DNA of 64,000 nt, taken from contig CM062210.1 in the NCBI GenBank assembly GCA_031216445.1, forward strand, positions 11,605,501 through 11,669,500. Reading direction: 5' to 3'. Within the stretch, counting starts at the first letter, position 1, and each line of letters opens with the position of its first letter. The position numbers and the translations under genes were made by a program. Positions 11,721 through 23,902 of this stretch are shown here, one piece after another. This DNA is from Lateolabrax maculatus. Lineage: Eukaryota; Chordata; Actinopteri; Acropomatiformes; Lateolabracidae. The notes under the pieces were generated by a model that ran no database searches, was not told the DNA's origin, and worked only from the letters and a program-made list of their open reading frames with translations.

Positions 11721-14700
11721 CTACTTCTCATCTTCATCACCTTCACTCATGCTGCTCATAGAGGCAGATGCTCCTTTAGGGGAGGTTGGGGGCGAGGGCC
11801 GTGCATTGTGCCAGCGGGCGGGGGGAGACGGGGGTGAGGGAGAGCGCAGGGGGGATAGTTCACGGGGAGGACTGTTGCAGGGCGACTCTCGGGGAGACAG
11901 AGCGTAGGACAGCATTCGTCCACTGCGCTCCTGAAACACCTGTTTCTGTAGGGGACAGAGAGGAGAGACAGAGTGAATGTTAGTACATACAGTACAAATG
12001 TCCATGCAGAAGTTACTCTTTTTTATTTTATTACTTTCTGGTATTTTTATGAACAAACTGATAATGTGCAACTTCTACAATCCACAGATGATGATGATGA
12101 TGGCAGTTATTGCCTTTACCAAAGAGTTACTTACCCAAGTCCCATCAGGTCCAAAAAGTTCTAAAAAGTTGCCGATAAACTCTCTGGATTTCTCTTCCCA
12201 CTTTTGAATGAGGTCGTGACTCTTCTCCTCCACACGGTACACAAAATGTTTGCTCTTCTCCTCGACCGTGCGGACCTTCTCCTTCATACGGTCCACTTGG
12301 TTCTGCAGCCGGTACTTCTTCTCCTGTGGGGATTAAATGTTGAGGGAAAGCCATTGTATAAGTGTTATAACGAATGAACACATCACTGCAGAACCCGGAA
12401 CCTCAATCAGAGTTCAGTCTTTGTACCACTTCCAGGTAAAGACACAATGTATTGTATTTCATGATTAATTATACCCAATTAAATGCAAAATATGGGTCCA
12501 AAATAAATTTTCCGCACAGGTTTTCCTTACGTTGATGTAGCTGACGTTAAGCTCCTTGGCCGTGTAGCCACGTTGAAGGTTGCGTCGGGCGTAGACGTCA
12601 TAGTCTCTGACAATTCTGGTGATTAAGTCAGATGTTGAGATTCCCTCCGTCCGTTGTGTAGGCACAAACATCCCTGGTATACACACATATAAACGGCACA
12701 CAGGATTTAAAAAAACTGCCCAAGGTATATTTTAGGATGACATACACAAAGTTATTTCACCTTCCTGGCATCACACACTGACCTGCCTCCTTGATGTGTT
12801 TATAGACGTCCTCACTTCCTGCTGAGGAGTATGGGATATCATCATGAGCCACAAAGTCAATCTGAGGAACAATCAAAGGACACGCACTGTATGGAAGAAA
12901 ACACTGCACTGGCAGACAGACATGAGGTTAAAAATAAAACTCATTAAATTGTAAATTATGTTAAATCACTGTTTATTAAAATATTATTACGGGGTAAATG
13001 GGGTAGTTCTACATCTGGCGGATATTCTACAGATGATCGATTGATGGCCATGAAATCAGATTTATATATTCATCATTTTGGGTTTCAGTAACAATTGACA
13101 GCTGAGATAAGTTCATCAGCACTGCAAACAGCAAAATGCAGTGTCCAAGTAGCAAATAGTTGTGCAAACTAACTAACTCAACCACCGTCAAGGACTGCCT
13201 CTAACTTCTCTCAGACTTAGGACCTACTTTTAGTGCTAAAATGCTTTGCGAATTACTCCTTAATTCCTTAAATTAGGACTGCCATGCCCTGAGTTTCTCT
13301 TAACTCAGTTAGGATCTACTTTTGGCCTTAAAATGTTACGTGATTACAGCCCCTGGATGCTTCATGCACAGTTTAACACTCCGATACTGTTAACAACCAC
13401 ACGCACCTTGTGTTTCTCTAGGAACTCGGGTGTGAGGGTCCAGGGTGCGTCTCTCAAAATCTCGTCGACATAGCGGCAGTGTCTCAGGGCTTCGTAACGT
13501 TCGATCTCCGTCATGACTGTGAAACCCTTGTACTTATGGGTCAGCTCATCGCTGCACACTGTTACAAGCACATGGAAGGGAAATCCCACAAAACACAGAA
13601 GCACCTGAATCACTTTCACTACCAGACAAATATGTGGGTTATTTTGAGCAGTGGCACTCCACGGTTTATGTATGTGTGAGTGTTGTGTCAGTGGGTATAT
13701 CCTACCTCCTACTATGAGGTAGGTGTTGGGGAAGAGGTTCTTGGCCTGCATGAGAGCACGAGCGTGTCCAGAGTGGAACAGGTCAAAGATGCCATCAGCG
13801 TAGACTCTTACCGGCCGGTCCACTGGAAAACACACAGCAATACAACAGCACACTTATCAAATCCAACTGCAGTGGTTTCATAGTGAGAGTAGTAGTAGAT
13901 TTGGACACAACAAACACCAGTTAGATTAAGTAGTAAAGCAGGACAGATCTTGACGCCCTTATTGTGTCATTTATTGCGCTTTAGTGGTGAATATTAAATA
14001 TTAAACCAAATAAATTACCAATTACATTAGCAAAAAGATTGATACACAGATAGTTGCCCACTTTGGCCCATTGGTAATCCAGCCTCATTAATCATTAGTC
14101 ACTGTAGTATTATGTCGTATTCATCATTAGCCATTAATAGTAGCACTGGTAATAATACTGTCATTATAAAGACTGCAGTGGAAAAGCAGTAGCAAACATT
14201 GCAGTAGTAATAGAATTTGAATAGTCGTATCACCTGATAGTTACAGTATTAGATCTAGTAGGAGTAATAATAGTAGTGTTAGCATCAGTAGTAGTGTATC
14301 AGTAGTAGTGGTAGTTGTGTGATAGTGAAGGAGTAGCAATAGTAGTTGTAGAAGTAGTAATAGTAGTTGTAGTATTAGCAGAAAATGTAGTTAGAGAAAG
14401 GGGGGATTGGGCAATATGGTGACGCTAAAGATGAAAGCTGGGAGAAGGAGAAGCTGGAGGAAATGCATCAGAGGAGGAAACAAAGCAGGAGGAGGTCTGC
14501 TGTACCTGGGGTGCCTCTGCGGGCCTGAGCGATGGTGAGTTTCTCATGAGGGGCGCGACAATCACAACTGGTCTCCCTGGCAAAGATGGCAGGCTCTGTC
14601 AGAGTCTGAGACAGAGGGGAGGAGGAAGAGACCGGGTTATAGATCAAACACAGCACAGATTTCCTATTTTGACGTTAGGTTTTTACGGCATCTTAAACAC

Positions 14701-17592
14701 CCGCACACCTAGAGGCCCACCCATCCCTTCAGTGGTACACAATATGTCTCCCTTTCCATTCTCATTCCTGTTACAGTAACCTCTATTAGGTTATTGACCA
14801 CTGCTGATGCCGGCCCCATGGACACACAGAGCTGCACTCAGTGTTATTGATCATTGTGTGTGTGTGTGTGAGAGCAGACATCTACCTCTGTGTGTAGCCT
14901 ATGTGTGTATTAACATATGGCAGAAAACAAGGGCAGAGCTATTGATCTGTTGTCGAAGGCCTCTCAGGAATGAGCTAAAATTCAAAGGGAAAGATGAGAT
15001 GGAAGAGGTCAAGCTGTAGAACAGGGAGACACTTAGCATTTTCAGATACATAAATATAAATTAAGCAGATAAAGAAAGAATAAAAGACAGTAGGACATGG
15101 TAACAAAGACAGACAGAGCAAGAACAGTACAAGGACGATAATTGTTAGTACTTGTCGAAGCTAGATCAAGGTTAAAGTGTTGCAGGGTGAGCCTGCCTGA
15201 AAATTTGTCTTTGTATGCCATCTGTTGACTGCAGGGAATATTCGCTGAATCTCATTCACACCAATAAAAGAGAATCAGCACAGAGCAGAAAGCTGTGGGA
15301 GTGTGAGAGGAGGAGGAAAAAATGGAAACAGATTCAGTCTCTGTGGACAACTGACGTCAACATATCCTCTAGGAACTGCAACAAAACCCGAGTCTGGCAT
15401 GACAACGTGTTCCACGGACTCAGATAGGGACAGACCGATGAACATGAAAGGAGAGAGGCGACGTTCTCAGTTGAAGAATGACAACTTAACAGGTGAACTT
15501 GTAGAAAAGAAGAACCTTTAAAGAAAATGAAGCTAAAGGAAATTTAACTAAAAATGTGTTTTTCTACTTTGCACCCCGCCCAAGTGGTATCTAGCAATGC
15601 AGTAGGTTTGAGTTTATTTGCACAGGTTGTGAGATATTTGAAATGTATGTCTGCCCACCGATACAGCAGAGGTGAATGAAATTTCCTGAGGGTGCTCACA
15701 GTATTGAAAAATTAGATTTTAAAAATTCAGCAGTACATTTTTTTTCTTCCAGAAATAGTGTTCCCATTAATCCAGATATTACACAGACCTCCTTGTGAAC
15801 GGTTTTCAAAAGGGACTATTTCTTCAGGAGAAGGTCATTTAAACAATGGTTGCAAATTATTCTGAGCTGTAAAGTGGCTTTTCAGAAATTCTTGCCATAA
15901 TGCTTAATTAACATGAACCTCTTTGACGGGGGAAAGAAACCTGCCACACTGATGTGTCATCCATCTCTGCATGGCAGGCAACAACATAAGCTATGAACAG
16001 GTGACTTCCTCTGAGTCATTAACTATTAACAGACCTGTTAACACAGCTTGGGGCGTCTTTAGAGGCTCAAATAACATACTTTACATTGTTTTATCACCTT
16101 GATGCTTTATGACTTTTACTAATTTAATGATAATTGCTTATAAACATGATTTTGAACTAATTACATGTTGCAGAAATCCACTAGACAAAATGAGCCTAGC
16201 TCTGAAACAAGGTTAAATACAATGGATTTCCAACTTCTCTATATCTGTGATTGATCAAAAGGCCCCAAACATAAGTAACATCACTATGTAGGATATCACA
16301 CTGTACATTTCTCTCCAACCCATATAACATATAAATCATTAACCTTATTTTGTGTAATAATGTTCATTTCTGTATGTTATCACCTTCATCAAATGTGTAA
16401 TCTCAGTGTGTCACAAAGGGAATGATTGTCACTGGAAACTATTACAACATTGTTTGATTTTATTACTATTTTAACACATACAACAATGGGGTGCGTGTGA
16501 CCCCAAACAATGACAAAGTAAAGCCAATGTCAACAAAACACAATAAAATAATCCAAAGAATTTGGCACTATAAAACAACCCAATCACCAAAACTTAACTG
16601 TCGAATGGAGTAGCATTTGCACTGCTCTGAAAATACACAAAGCTTCCCAAGTATACAGACACTTATGTCACAACGTAATGAATTGCCATTTAACTTTCAC
16701 TTCATTATATGAAAAACCGGAGATGTGGGAAGTGGTTCAGAGGTCTGGACACAGGCTATTTATTGTGGACAAGTGGATTTTAATTGTCACGCACTCAACT
16801 GTCAAAAGCTACAGCTTACATGACAGCAGGCAACACACAGGCTGGTAAAGAGCTAGATAGAATAGAATAGAAAGAGGACCTTCATTTTGAACATTGCCAC
16901 AGATGTGTGGCTCCTTTCTACGTCCCATGTACTTGCACATCCTTCGCCTGTATTTTTTAATTGGCTTTGAACATTTTGTCAGGTCATGTTAAACGTCTGA
17001 TGAACCCTCCTGTCCTGAGGGAGCATCCTCATCGCCCGTGATTCCTTGGGCACAGCGAGAACAGAGGGGTGGCTTACAGACACTTAGCACAGGGCAGATG
17101 GTAAAGCTTAAACTAACCAACCAGGGGCACGCAGGCCTATCAGGACGAATAAAGCCCTCTCTGGCACAAGCAAAGAACATCTGGCATGAGGGGGATTAAA
17201 GCCGGAAAAAAGAGAAACTCGGGGACACGGGGCACAAGAAAAACAACGGCGGTAAAGACGAGACAGCCACACAGGAACAGGGAGAGGTTGGAGTGAAGAC
17301 GGAGGGGAGGAAAAGGCAAAGAGAGACCGTTTGGAGGAGCCAGAAATGAATGCCAGGATGAGGAATTACACCAAAGAAGAAAAGAGGAGGAGAGTATCCA
17401 AACACAGGAGGCTCTCTGTCCTTACTGCCGCAGTGTCCCTCCAGCAGGACATTCATGCTATGTTGTCCGCTGTGTAACCCCCCTCCTTCATTCAAACATG
17501 TCCACTCAGCATTCTGAGCATACCCCACAGCCACATGCTATAGGGGGATCTGTTTCGTAACAGGGGAGTAGGCAGGACCCTTTGTCTTCCTC

Positions 17593-17625
<33 letters not shown>

Positions 17626-17734
17626 TCACACACACTCCACACACACACCGCAAGACATGGACACTCAAGAAAGCACACACAGTCGAATGCCCTACCGTCC
17701 GGGGATGGGGGCAGGTGTGCTCAAGCTCCTCCAT
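11721..17734 (-). CDS. pcyt1b: Choline-phosphate cytidylyltransferase B
   Basis: The enzyme makes CDP-choline from CTP and phosphocholine, the rate-limiting step of the Kennedy pathway to phosphatidylcholine. Exons in transcript order are 17734-17696, 14605-14506, 13822-13706, 13558-13407, 12861-12783, 12673-12531, 12323-12135 and 11945-11721. From the ATG at 17734 they give 347 residues, in phase throughout. The nucleotidyltransferase signatures are HSGH (63-66) and RTEGISTS (170-177). Residues 211-273 form the charged amphipathic lipid-sensing helix region. Residues 274-347 form the Ser/Pro-rich phosphorylated tail, ending in GDEDEK. The N-terminus lacks the basic nuclear-localisation segment of PCYT1A and reads MEELEHTCPHPR, which marks the B type. 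The frame stays open upstream of this ATG to about 17804 and contains TDAES, shared with the longer human isoform. The longer form therefore probably exists, but its first exon is not resolved. Confidence 0.93.
14000..14420. repeat. Imperfect (AGT/TAG)n-rich stretch in a pcyt1b intron
   Basis: Between the exons at 13822 and 14506 the intron is dominated by interrupted TAG/AGT triplets, densest at 14260-14370. It looks like a decayed trinucleotide microsatellite and holds no exon. Confidence 0.6.
14606..17695 (-). other. pcyt1b: Large first resolved intron of pcyt1b
   Basis: This 3.1-kb intron shows no supportable exon on either strand. It is unique AT-rich sequence with a purine-rich patch at about 17180-17400 and a 40-nt cytosine run at 17595-17634. 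Confidence 0.6.
17595..17634 (+). repeat. Forty-nucleotide poly(C) homopolymer
   Basis: Forty consecutive C residues are present (G residues in the pcyt1b transcript), starting about 60 nt inside the intron from the exon donor at 17695. The length may be unreliable because assemblies often miscount such runs. Confidence 0.9.
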
Positions 17735-17804
17735 GATTCCCAAAGACTCATGGGATGTGGCTGTGGTCCCTGTGTTATGTGACTCAGCATCAGTAGGACG
17801 ATGC
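17735..17804 (-). other. pcyt1b: Possible upstream coding part of the first pcyt1b exon
   Basis: In frame with the MEELEH start, the minus strand encodes TDAESHNTGTTATSHESLG before it. This aligns with the TTDAES segment of the long human PCYT1B N-terminus. An in-frame TGA lies just beyond, at about 17815, so a further 5' exon supplying an ATG would be needed. The flank is purine-rich and gives no strong acceptor, so the boundary is uncertain. Confidence 0.45.
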
Positions 17805-17815
17805 CTCTCTCCTCA

Positions 17816-20480
17816 CCACTCAGTCTCTTTCTCCTTCCTCTGTTTCCCCGCCCACTCCCTGCTCTGCCTCTCTGTCTGTCCTCCCCTCTCCTCCTCCTCC
17901 TCCTCATCCCCTCTGATCCCCTGGTGCAGAGAGGAGGAGGCAGTGAGGAGGTCTCACTCTGCATCTATTGCTTGGTACCACAAAAGAGACGAACTATGCC
18001 TTTAATTTGATGTTGATGCAAATATATTCGGTTTGATTTGACCTTTGTATACATTTTTGCTACTCTCTATTGATAGATTTGAACTGATTCAACCTATAGA
18101 GGCTTAGTATTTATATTAAGTCTTCAGGCACATCGGGAAAGGCTGCAGATGTTCAGTAACAAGGGAAGTGTGCAAAAACAAGGGAAGGAGACACCTAGTA
18201 GAATACCTTGGTGTTAATATATTTCTTTTTGCTGTATATTATAAATGATGTGGAAGTGACAAAGGCAACGCAGCTGATCCATCATATAAATCAAAAGAAA
18301 CATTATTGATCTGTATAGAAATTATCCTGTCAGACTTTTGCGAGCCATTGCTCCTATAGACGATCTTCGTCCGCAGAGATGATGCGCTCTCGCCATGGCG
18401 ACGGAAAAGAGGAGAGAGCTCCGATGAAAGGACCAATCAGAGAAAAGCTCCGGCGGTCCAGCAGTGCAGGCGGTGAGGATTGGTGGAGTGGTCCATAGCA
18501 CCATCAGTGAGCTGGTGCTCAGTATCACTACATTGGTCTAAGTGTGAAGTGAGTTAAGAGTGTTTACATATGGTCTCATTTGTCTTCTGCAAGGCTCTGA
18601 CAGTCTGCAAATGGACCTGGTAGGGAAAAATGTTATGGACAAGGGCATGGGCAAGTGTTGCAGCGCCTTGCAAAAAAAAACTTATTATGCTCGATATTTG
18701 GCATGTTAAATGTCTCTTGTTGTGTCCAGTTGATCCAGATAAATAGGCTGCCACAGTCCCACCCATGTGTGAGTGGTCTGATCTGCTTGTCAGGCTACTC
18801 AACAGACGCACCGAAAGTGAATTTTGCCATTTGGCACATCAATCAGAAGTGGGTGTTGGCTATGCTTCAAACTACACTTTTTTCCCCACCGTAGGATACT
18901 TGGCAAAACTTTCGGTCGTAGGATCGTTAAAACAACGCAGCGACTGGACTAGAAAAAACTCAGCTTTAGTGAAAAGGAAACTAGGATTTGGGTGCTTTAC
19001 CTTCAGAGGTCCTCTCCTGCAACAAAAAGGCGCAACCGCTGCGCAACAGGAATGCGCTCTGATGCGTCGCTGTTTCACCATGGCGTCCGGAACCAAAACA
19101 ATCATGTAAAGTGAGAACACCGATTTGGGGTTTTGTTTTTTTTTTTCCCGGTATCTCCTCCGTCTGATGTGCCGTTTGGTCAGAAAGGGGCAGGAGTCCT
19201 GTCTGTGCGCCAGCGCGGCGGGGCGGGTGCGGCAGAGCGACGACAGCCCGTCTGCGCGGTCAGTCCAGAGGACAGATCAGCTGCTCACCGCTGATCAGAT
19301 GCGACAACTGTGGGCCACGGTCCATTTAGCAGACCGTACTGTACTACGGCTAATGGGCCATGCATTCACTGTCCCTCCTCCGATTGTGCCACCTTGATCG
19401 TGCAGTCTGCAACTTGTATCCTCATTAAAAAAAAAAAAAAAAAAAAAAAAAAGTCTCTTACAAAACAAAAAGGATGAAACGCTGTTAGAGCCTAAAATTA
19501 ACACATTTTGCCACACCAACACTCAGTTCATACTGTAGGCCTACATAAATATACTTTTAGCAGTTGACAACATGCACAAACTGGGACTAACATGACTGTT
19601 GTCCCAGGAGCAGGCTAATAAAATGAATTATCAGTGATCTGTGGTATAAAAGCCAAACCAGGCTGTGGGGATGAAGGACAAAACAGGCTTTGTGTTGCCA
19701 TTGTTGGGCGCACTGTAGTGTCTCTGTGGCCCCAATCTGGGACAGGAACCCATTGTGCCCTCCAAAGTCCGGCCTGGTCGCCATGGAAACGAGCTTCACT
19801 GGGATACACAGGCTTAGACTCTGACTTTAAAAAACAGAGGGAACCTGATGGTATAACCCTATAAATTTGAAGGATATGGTTGTAATGTTACTCCTTGGAA
19901 AATACAGGCACCATGAACTCACTATTTCGAACTTTATTCTATCTGTGGAAAAAGCACCTGCCTTACAAAAATAGTGTCATTGTCCTACACAAAACCTGCA
20001 TAACTCTTACAGAACTATTTGATTTGGTAGGCTATATTTCCTACTGTATGTCACTAAAGGATTGAGAAGGGAAAGATAAGGTATATTTTTGTCATCTTAT
20101 CTGCATGCCAAATATACAATACAAATATACAAATAATAATAATAATAATAAAAATGCTGAACCAGTGGTTAAAATGTTTTAGAAGTTTGCTATCTATGGA
20201 AAATCATTAACATTTGCAAAAAAAAGGGAAACCCCAAGGACTTTCAAAAGATGTGGGTATTATTAATGAAACATTATTCCATGGAGGATGTCTGAGCACA
20301 AGAACTGTATTTGTTTTGAAGTAATGACTATAGACAAACGGTGCACCACAGCTATGTAAACACTTATTTTTTTTGATTTGATTGCCTTTGATGTTTTACA
20401 ATACACATGTCCTGGATCAAAAAAGTGATTTTACTATGACCATGCCTCAGCTAGTGCACAAATCCTGTCCCTGTATCTGT
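17816..20480. other. Intergenic region between pcyt1b and pola1
   Basis: No exon can be supported. Two CpG-containing blocks stand out. One at about 18340-18500 has a minus-strand-oriented CCAAT box and a Kozak-like GCCATGG. One at about 19010-19310 is GC-rich and, on the minus strand, ends in a good donor-like CG/GTGAGC at 19283-19290. Either could be a pcyt1b promoter or 5' exon. A 26-nt poly(A) lies at 19427-19452. Confidence 0.45.
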
Positions 20481-20690
20481 GTAAACACGCTGCACACGCT
20501 GACCGACGCCGCCGCCGCGTGGTCGCTCCGAGTGGCGGCAGCGCTTCGACGTCATTGGCTGACAGCGCTCCGACGTCACTTCCGGCGTATGACTTTCCCC
20601 GGGAAGAGGATTTGGCGCGGACGGTGCCGTTGTTGTTGTGTCGCGCAGCTGTCAGCGGGCGAAAAACGTTAAAGGCGAAACGTCGAAGCC
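20480..20690 (+). promoter_or_regulatory. pola1: pola1 promoter and 5' UTR
   Basis: This is a CpG-rich TATA-less promoter. The 16-mer CAGCGCTTCGACGTCA (20539-20554) recurs with one change at 20563-20578, giving two CRE half-sites 24 bp apart. An inverted CCAAT box (ATTGG, 20554-20558) lies between them. ACTTCCGG (20578-20585) is an ETS site. TTTGGCGC (20611-20618) is a good E2F site, as expected for an S-phase gene. The start ATG at 20691 follows a GAAGCC context. Confidence 0.7.
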
Positions 20691-23600
20691 ATGGCTCCGG
20701 TGTCAAACCCCGACAAAGACATGGACGCTGCGGACGGCGGTGAGTTGTCCCGTCGTGTTTCGTGTTTCGTGTTTCGTGTTTGCTGACTTTCGCGGACTTG
20801 CGCAGGTGGAAGCGAGGCTAGCTCACACGTTAGCAACCACAACAAGTGAGTTCAGGCCGTCAATACTGCGCGTGTGTTAAAACGCGTTAACTAGGTAAAC
20901 TCACAATTTGTCATGTGAGTTTAGTGTTGTTAGGGGTTAAGGGAAGAGGTGTTGTTAGCGAGATAACGTTACAGTGCCGTCTGTTATTTTCTGATTTGTC
21001 TCCACTGCGACTTCGTTGGCGCTGTGTGTGTGTGTGACATACTGATGAACTGAGCCTCGTATCCATTACAGAAATAATAGGTTGACTATAACAAAACGTA
21101 GTGAGAAAGTGTTCAGAGCGAAAGAAACAATGACGCGCCTGCACTCTTCAAAAGATTTGACTGAAAATGTGACATAAGCTGAGTGTTTGCTGGGAGAAAC
21201 AACCTGCAAACCACGCAAGCTGTCGTGTTCATACCGTGGCCATGTCGATGTGTCGCTCTCCTCAGACGACGGAGGGGACGCCTGTGGTCTGGCAAAGTCT
21301 CGCTCCAGACGGGAGAAGAGGGAGAAGGTGGGGAGGAAGTCTGCACTGGAGCAGCTCAAGAAAGCCAAGATGGGGGAGAAGATCAAATATGAGGTGAGAG
21401 ACAGTGGAAATCCCACAATCCGTGTGTAATCGTTTGTATTCAATTCAGCTCAGTGCGTGACAGCTTAATGTTACCTCACATAATGATACATGGCTTCTCA
21501 GAGCCCTCTTCACCTTACTGGTTAGGATACATTAGCAAAGTCTGTACTGACTTGGACCTTGGATCTACAACGCAACCTCTGCTTTATCCCCACTGTACCT
21601 GGAAGAAATGTGTTGTACGGATAAAAGAGCTACATGGGTAGTGTTAATTGAAATTAAATCAGATTTTCCTCAAGTATGAGCTGTTTGATTAAATGTTAAG
21701 TGAAACTTTAGATTAATGTTTATCCAAAAGATTTTAACGTTATCACGTATGAAACAGTCGTCCATCGAAAAGGGCAGTGCTGTTTTAGAGCAAAAGATAT
21801 TAGTTGATTAATCTTTTAGTTGATTGATATGACTATTTATGGACATAAAGATCACAGACACAGATCTTACCATCAAGGGATTAAATGAAAGGCTAATCAC
21901 CAGATGAATTAATAGATATTATCAGCCTGTTGAGCCCTACTGTGTTTTAGATATTGGTATTTATGTAACATTTATACATACATATATAAATATTTTAAGA
22001 TTGCAGAAATAATATAATGCAAAAAGTAATAAAGTATACTTTTTTCCTTTTTTTTTTTTTCTGTTGTCCAACATGGAATAGTGCATGTAGGTCTGATATT
22101 TATTCAGCAGTGCTTGTTTCATAGGTTATAGTCAACCAGTGTCCATGTTTTCCAGGTTGAGGAGTTTGCAAGCGTGTATGAGGAGGTGGACGAGCAGCAG
22201 TACTCGAAGATGGTACGAGAAAGACAAGAGGATGACTGGATTATTGATGACGGTGAGTCTCAGTCTCCTGTATCCACTGTGGGAATATGAGTGATGGGGA
22301 GGTCTGATGTGAACTTTTTTTTGTATTTCTTCTCTCAGATGGAACAGGATATGTGGAGGATGGAAGAGAAATCTTTGACGATGATTTGGATGATGATGTA
22401 GTTGAAAAGAACCAAGGTAATTATTCATACAGTATTACATTACACAATAATTCTGTGTATTTTGAGGTCCAGTGTGGGAAAATGTACAATAAATAGTTTT
22501 GTAAGAAGAGTGACATTTTGGTTTGTGTGTGCAGGAAAAACAGGTGCTAAAGGAGCAAACTCAAAGAAAAATGTGAAGAAATCTGCTGTAGCCAAGCCCA
22601 ACACCATTAAGAGCCTCTTCATGAACAGCAATGTCAAGAGGCCTGCTGAGGTTTGTTTCTGCTGGCATCACTGACTTGCTTTGGTGTTTGCTTTTGCTAC
22701 AAATGTCCCTAAGGGCAAATCCTAACTTGAAATAAAAGAGATGCTCTACACCTTTTCTTTGTTTTGCATTGGCCACAAGTCTCCTTATTCTATCTCTTGC
22801 AGAAAGACGTGGACCTGTCCAAAGATGATCTATTAGGAGATATCTTACAGGACCTGCACTCAGAGGTTGGTACCATATCATCTAGACAACACAGAACTTC
22901 AATGTAATGGAACACAATTCAGCGTCAACTAATGCATTTGTCTTTCTCTGTTGAGATAACACTGTTTTGATTGTGATAGCAGCATCGTGTTTGATGTTTC
23001 CCACAATTAACCAAATGGTTCCTACACATTGACATTTACATTCAGGCTTATCTGATGTGTAATGAGTGAGCTATGTCGTGCAAAGGGATGAATGAATGGG
23101 ACAAGTTGCTGATATGAGAATTAAACCTGTGACCTTATGTTTATGTTACAGTGACTATATGGGTTTTGCTAATTTCTTACTCATTCCTTCTTCATAGCCA
23201 CCTTCTCCACCTCTTTATTGCTCATACCCAACTAGATATGTTGTGATATTTTCTTTTAAAATGTGTTTCTATGTCTGTTTTCCCAGAAACCAAGTCTTCT
23301 GACTCCTCCGCCAGTGGTCACTCTGAAGAAAAAGAAGTCTCTTGGATCACCCATGAATCCCTTTTCCATCAAACCTCAGATGCCAAAGGTATCTGTTAAC
23401 CTATCATAAGTCTTAAAATATTTCACACACACTATATCACTGGCCAAATTATACATTTTGAATTCAATATGTATAAAATGTTGTTTGTCACTTCTGTAAT
23501 ACCAGGAGTCACCTACGGGGTTAAAGGCCAAAGTTATCAAGCCGCCGCCTTCTGAACCGACCCCCAGGTCATCAGCCCGTCTCCCTCCCTCCACATCTTC

Positions 23601-23902
23601 TCTTCCTGTGGAGAAGCAGAGGGCAAAAGTGGAGGAGCGGTATAAAGAGGAAGGTAAGAAAGACGGAGACATCTGTGCTTGCTTTTTGCTCTTTCTCTCC
23701 CATATAACAGCTTACCTTTTATGACAATGTGTTTCTCAGCAAATGACGCTCTGGCATTTGATGGAGTGGATTTCGATGAGCCGATGGAGGTCGGGCTCGA
23801 GGAAGAGAAGCCTGCAGTTAAAGATGATGCTGAACCTAAAGCAGCACCAGATGTGGCAGTTAAAGTGGAGCCCAAAGCAGAGCCTCAGGACCCTGTCTTA
23901 TT
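20691..23902 (+). CDS. pola1: pola1 exons 1-9: N-terminal regulatory region
   Basis: These nine short exons encode about residues 1-314. This low-complexity region is charged, rich in Lys, Asp and Glu, and is dispensable for catalysis in the family. Recognisable POLA1 landmarks are a basic SRSRREKREK stretch, the conserved VYEEVDEEQYSK-like segment (here YEEVDEQQYSKMV), EDDWIIDD and GYVEDGREIFDDD, DLSKDDLLGDILQDL, and the FDEPMEV motif in exon 9. Divergence from human is highest here, with insertions in exons 8-9, so this block has the least certain exon edges even though all junctions are in phase. Confidence 0.92.

Noticed and set aside
19300..19452. Poly(A)26 after unique sequence, suggesting a retrocopy
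   Set aside because: No recognisable source gene, no tRNA-like head and no target-site duplication could be seen.
21066..21443. 125-codon antisense frame over pola1 exon 2
   Set aside because: It mirrors a real exon on the opposite strand, has no protein similarity I recognise, and ends outside any exon structure.
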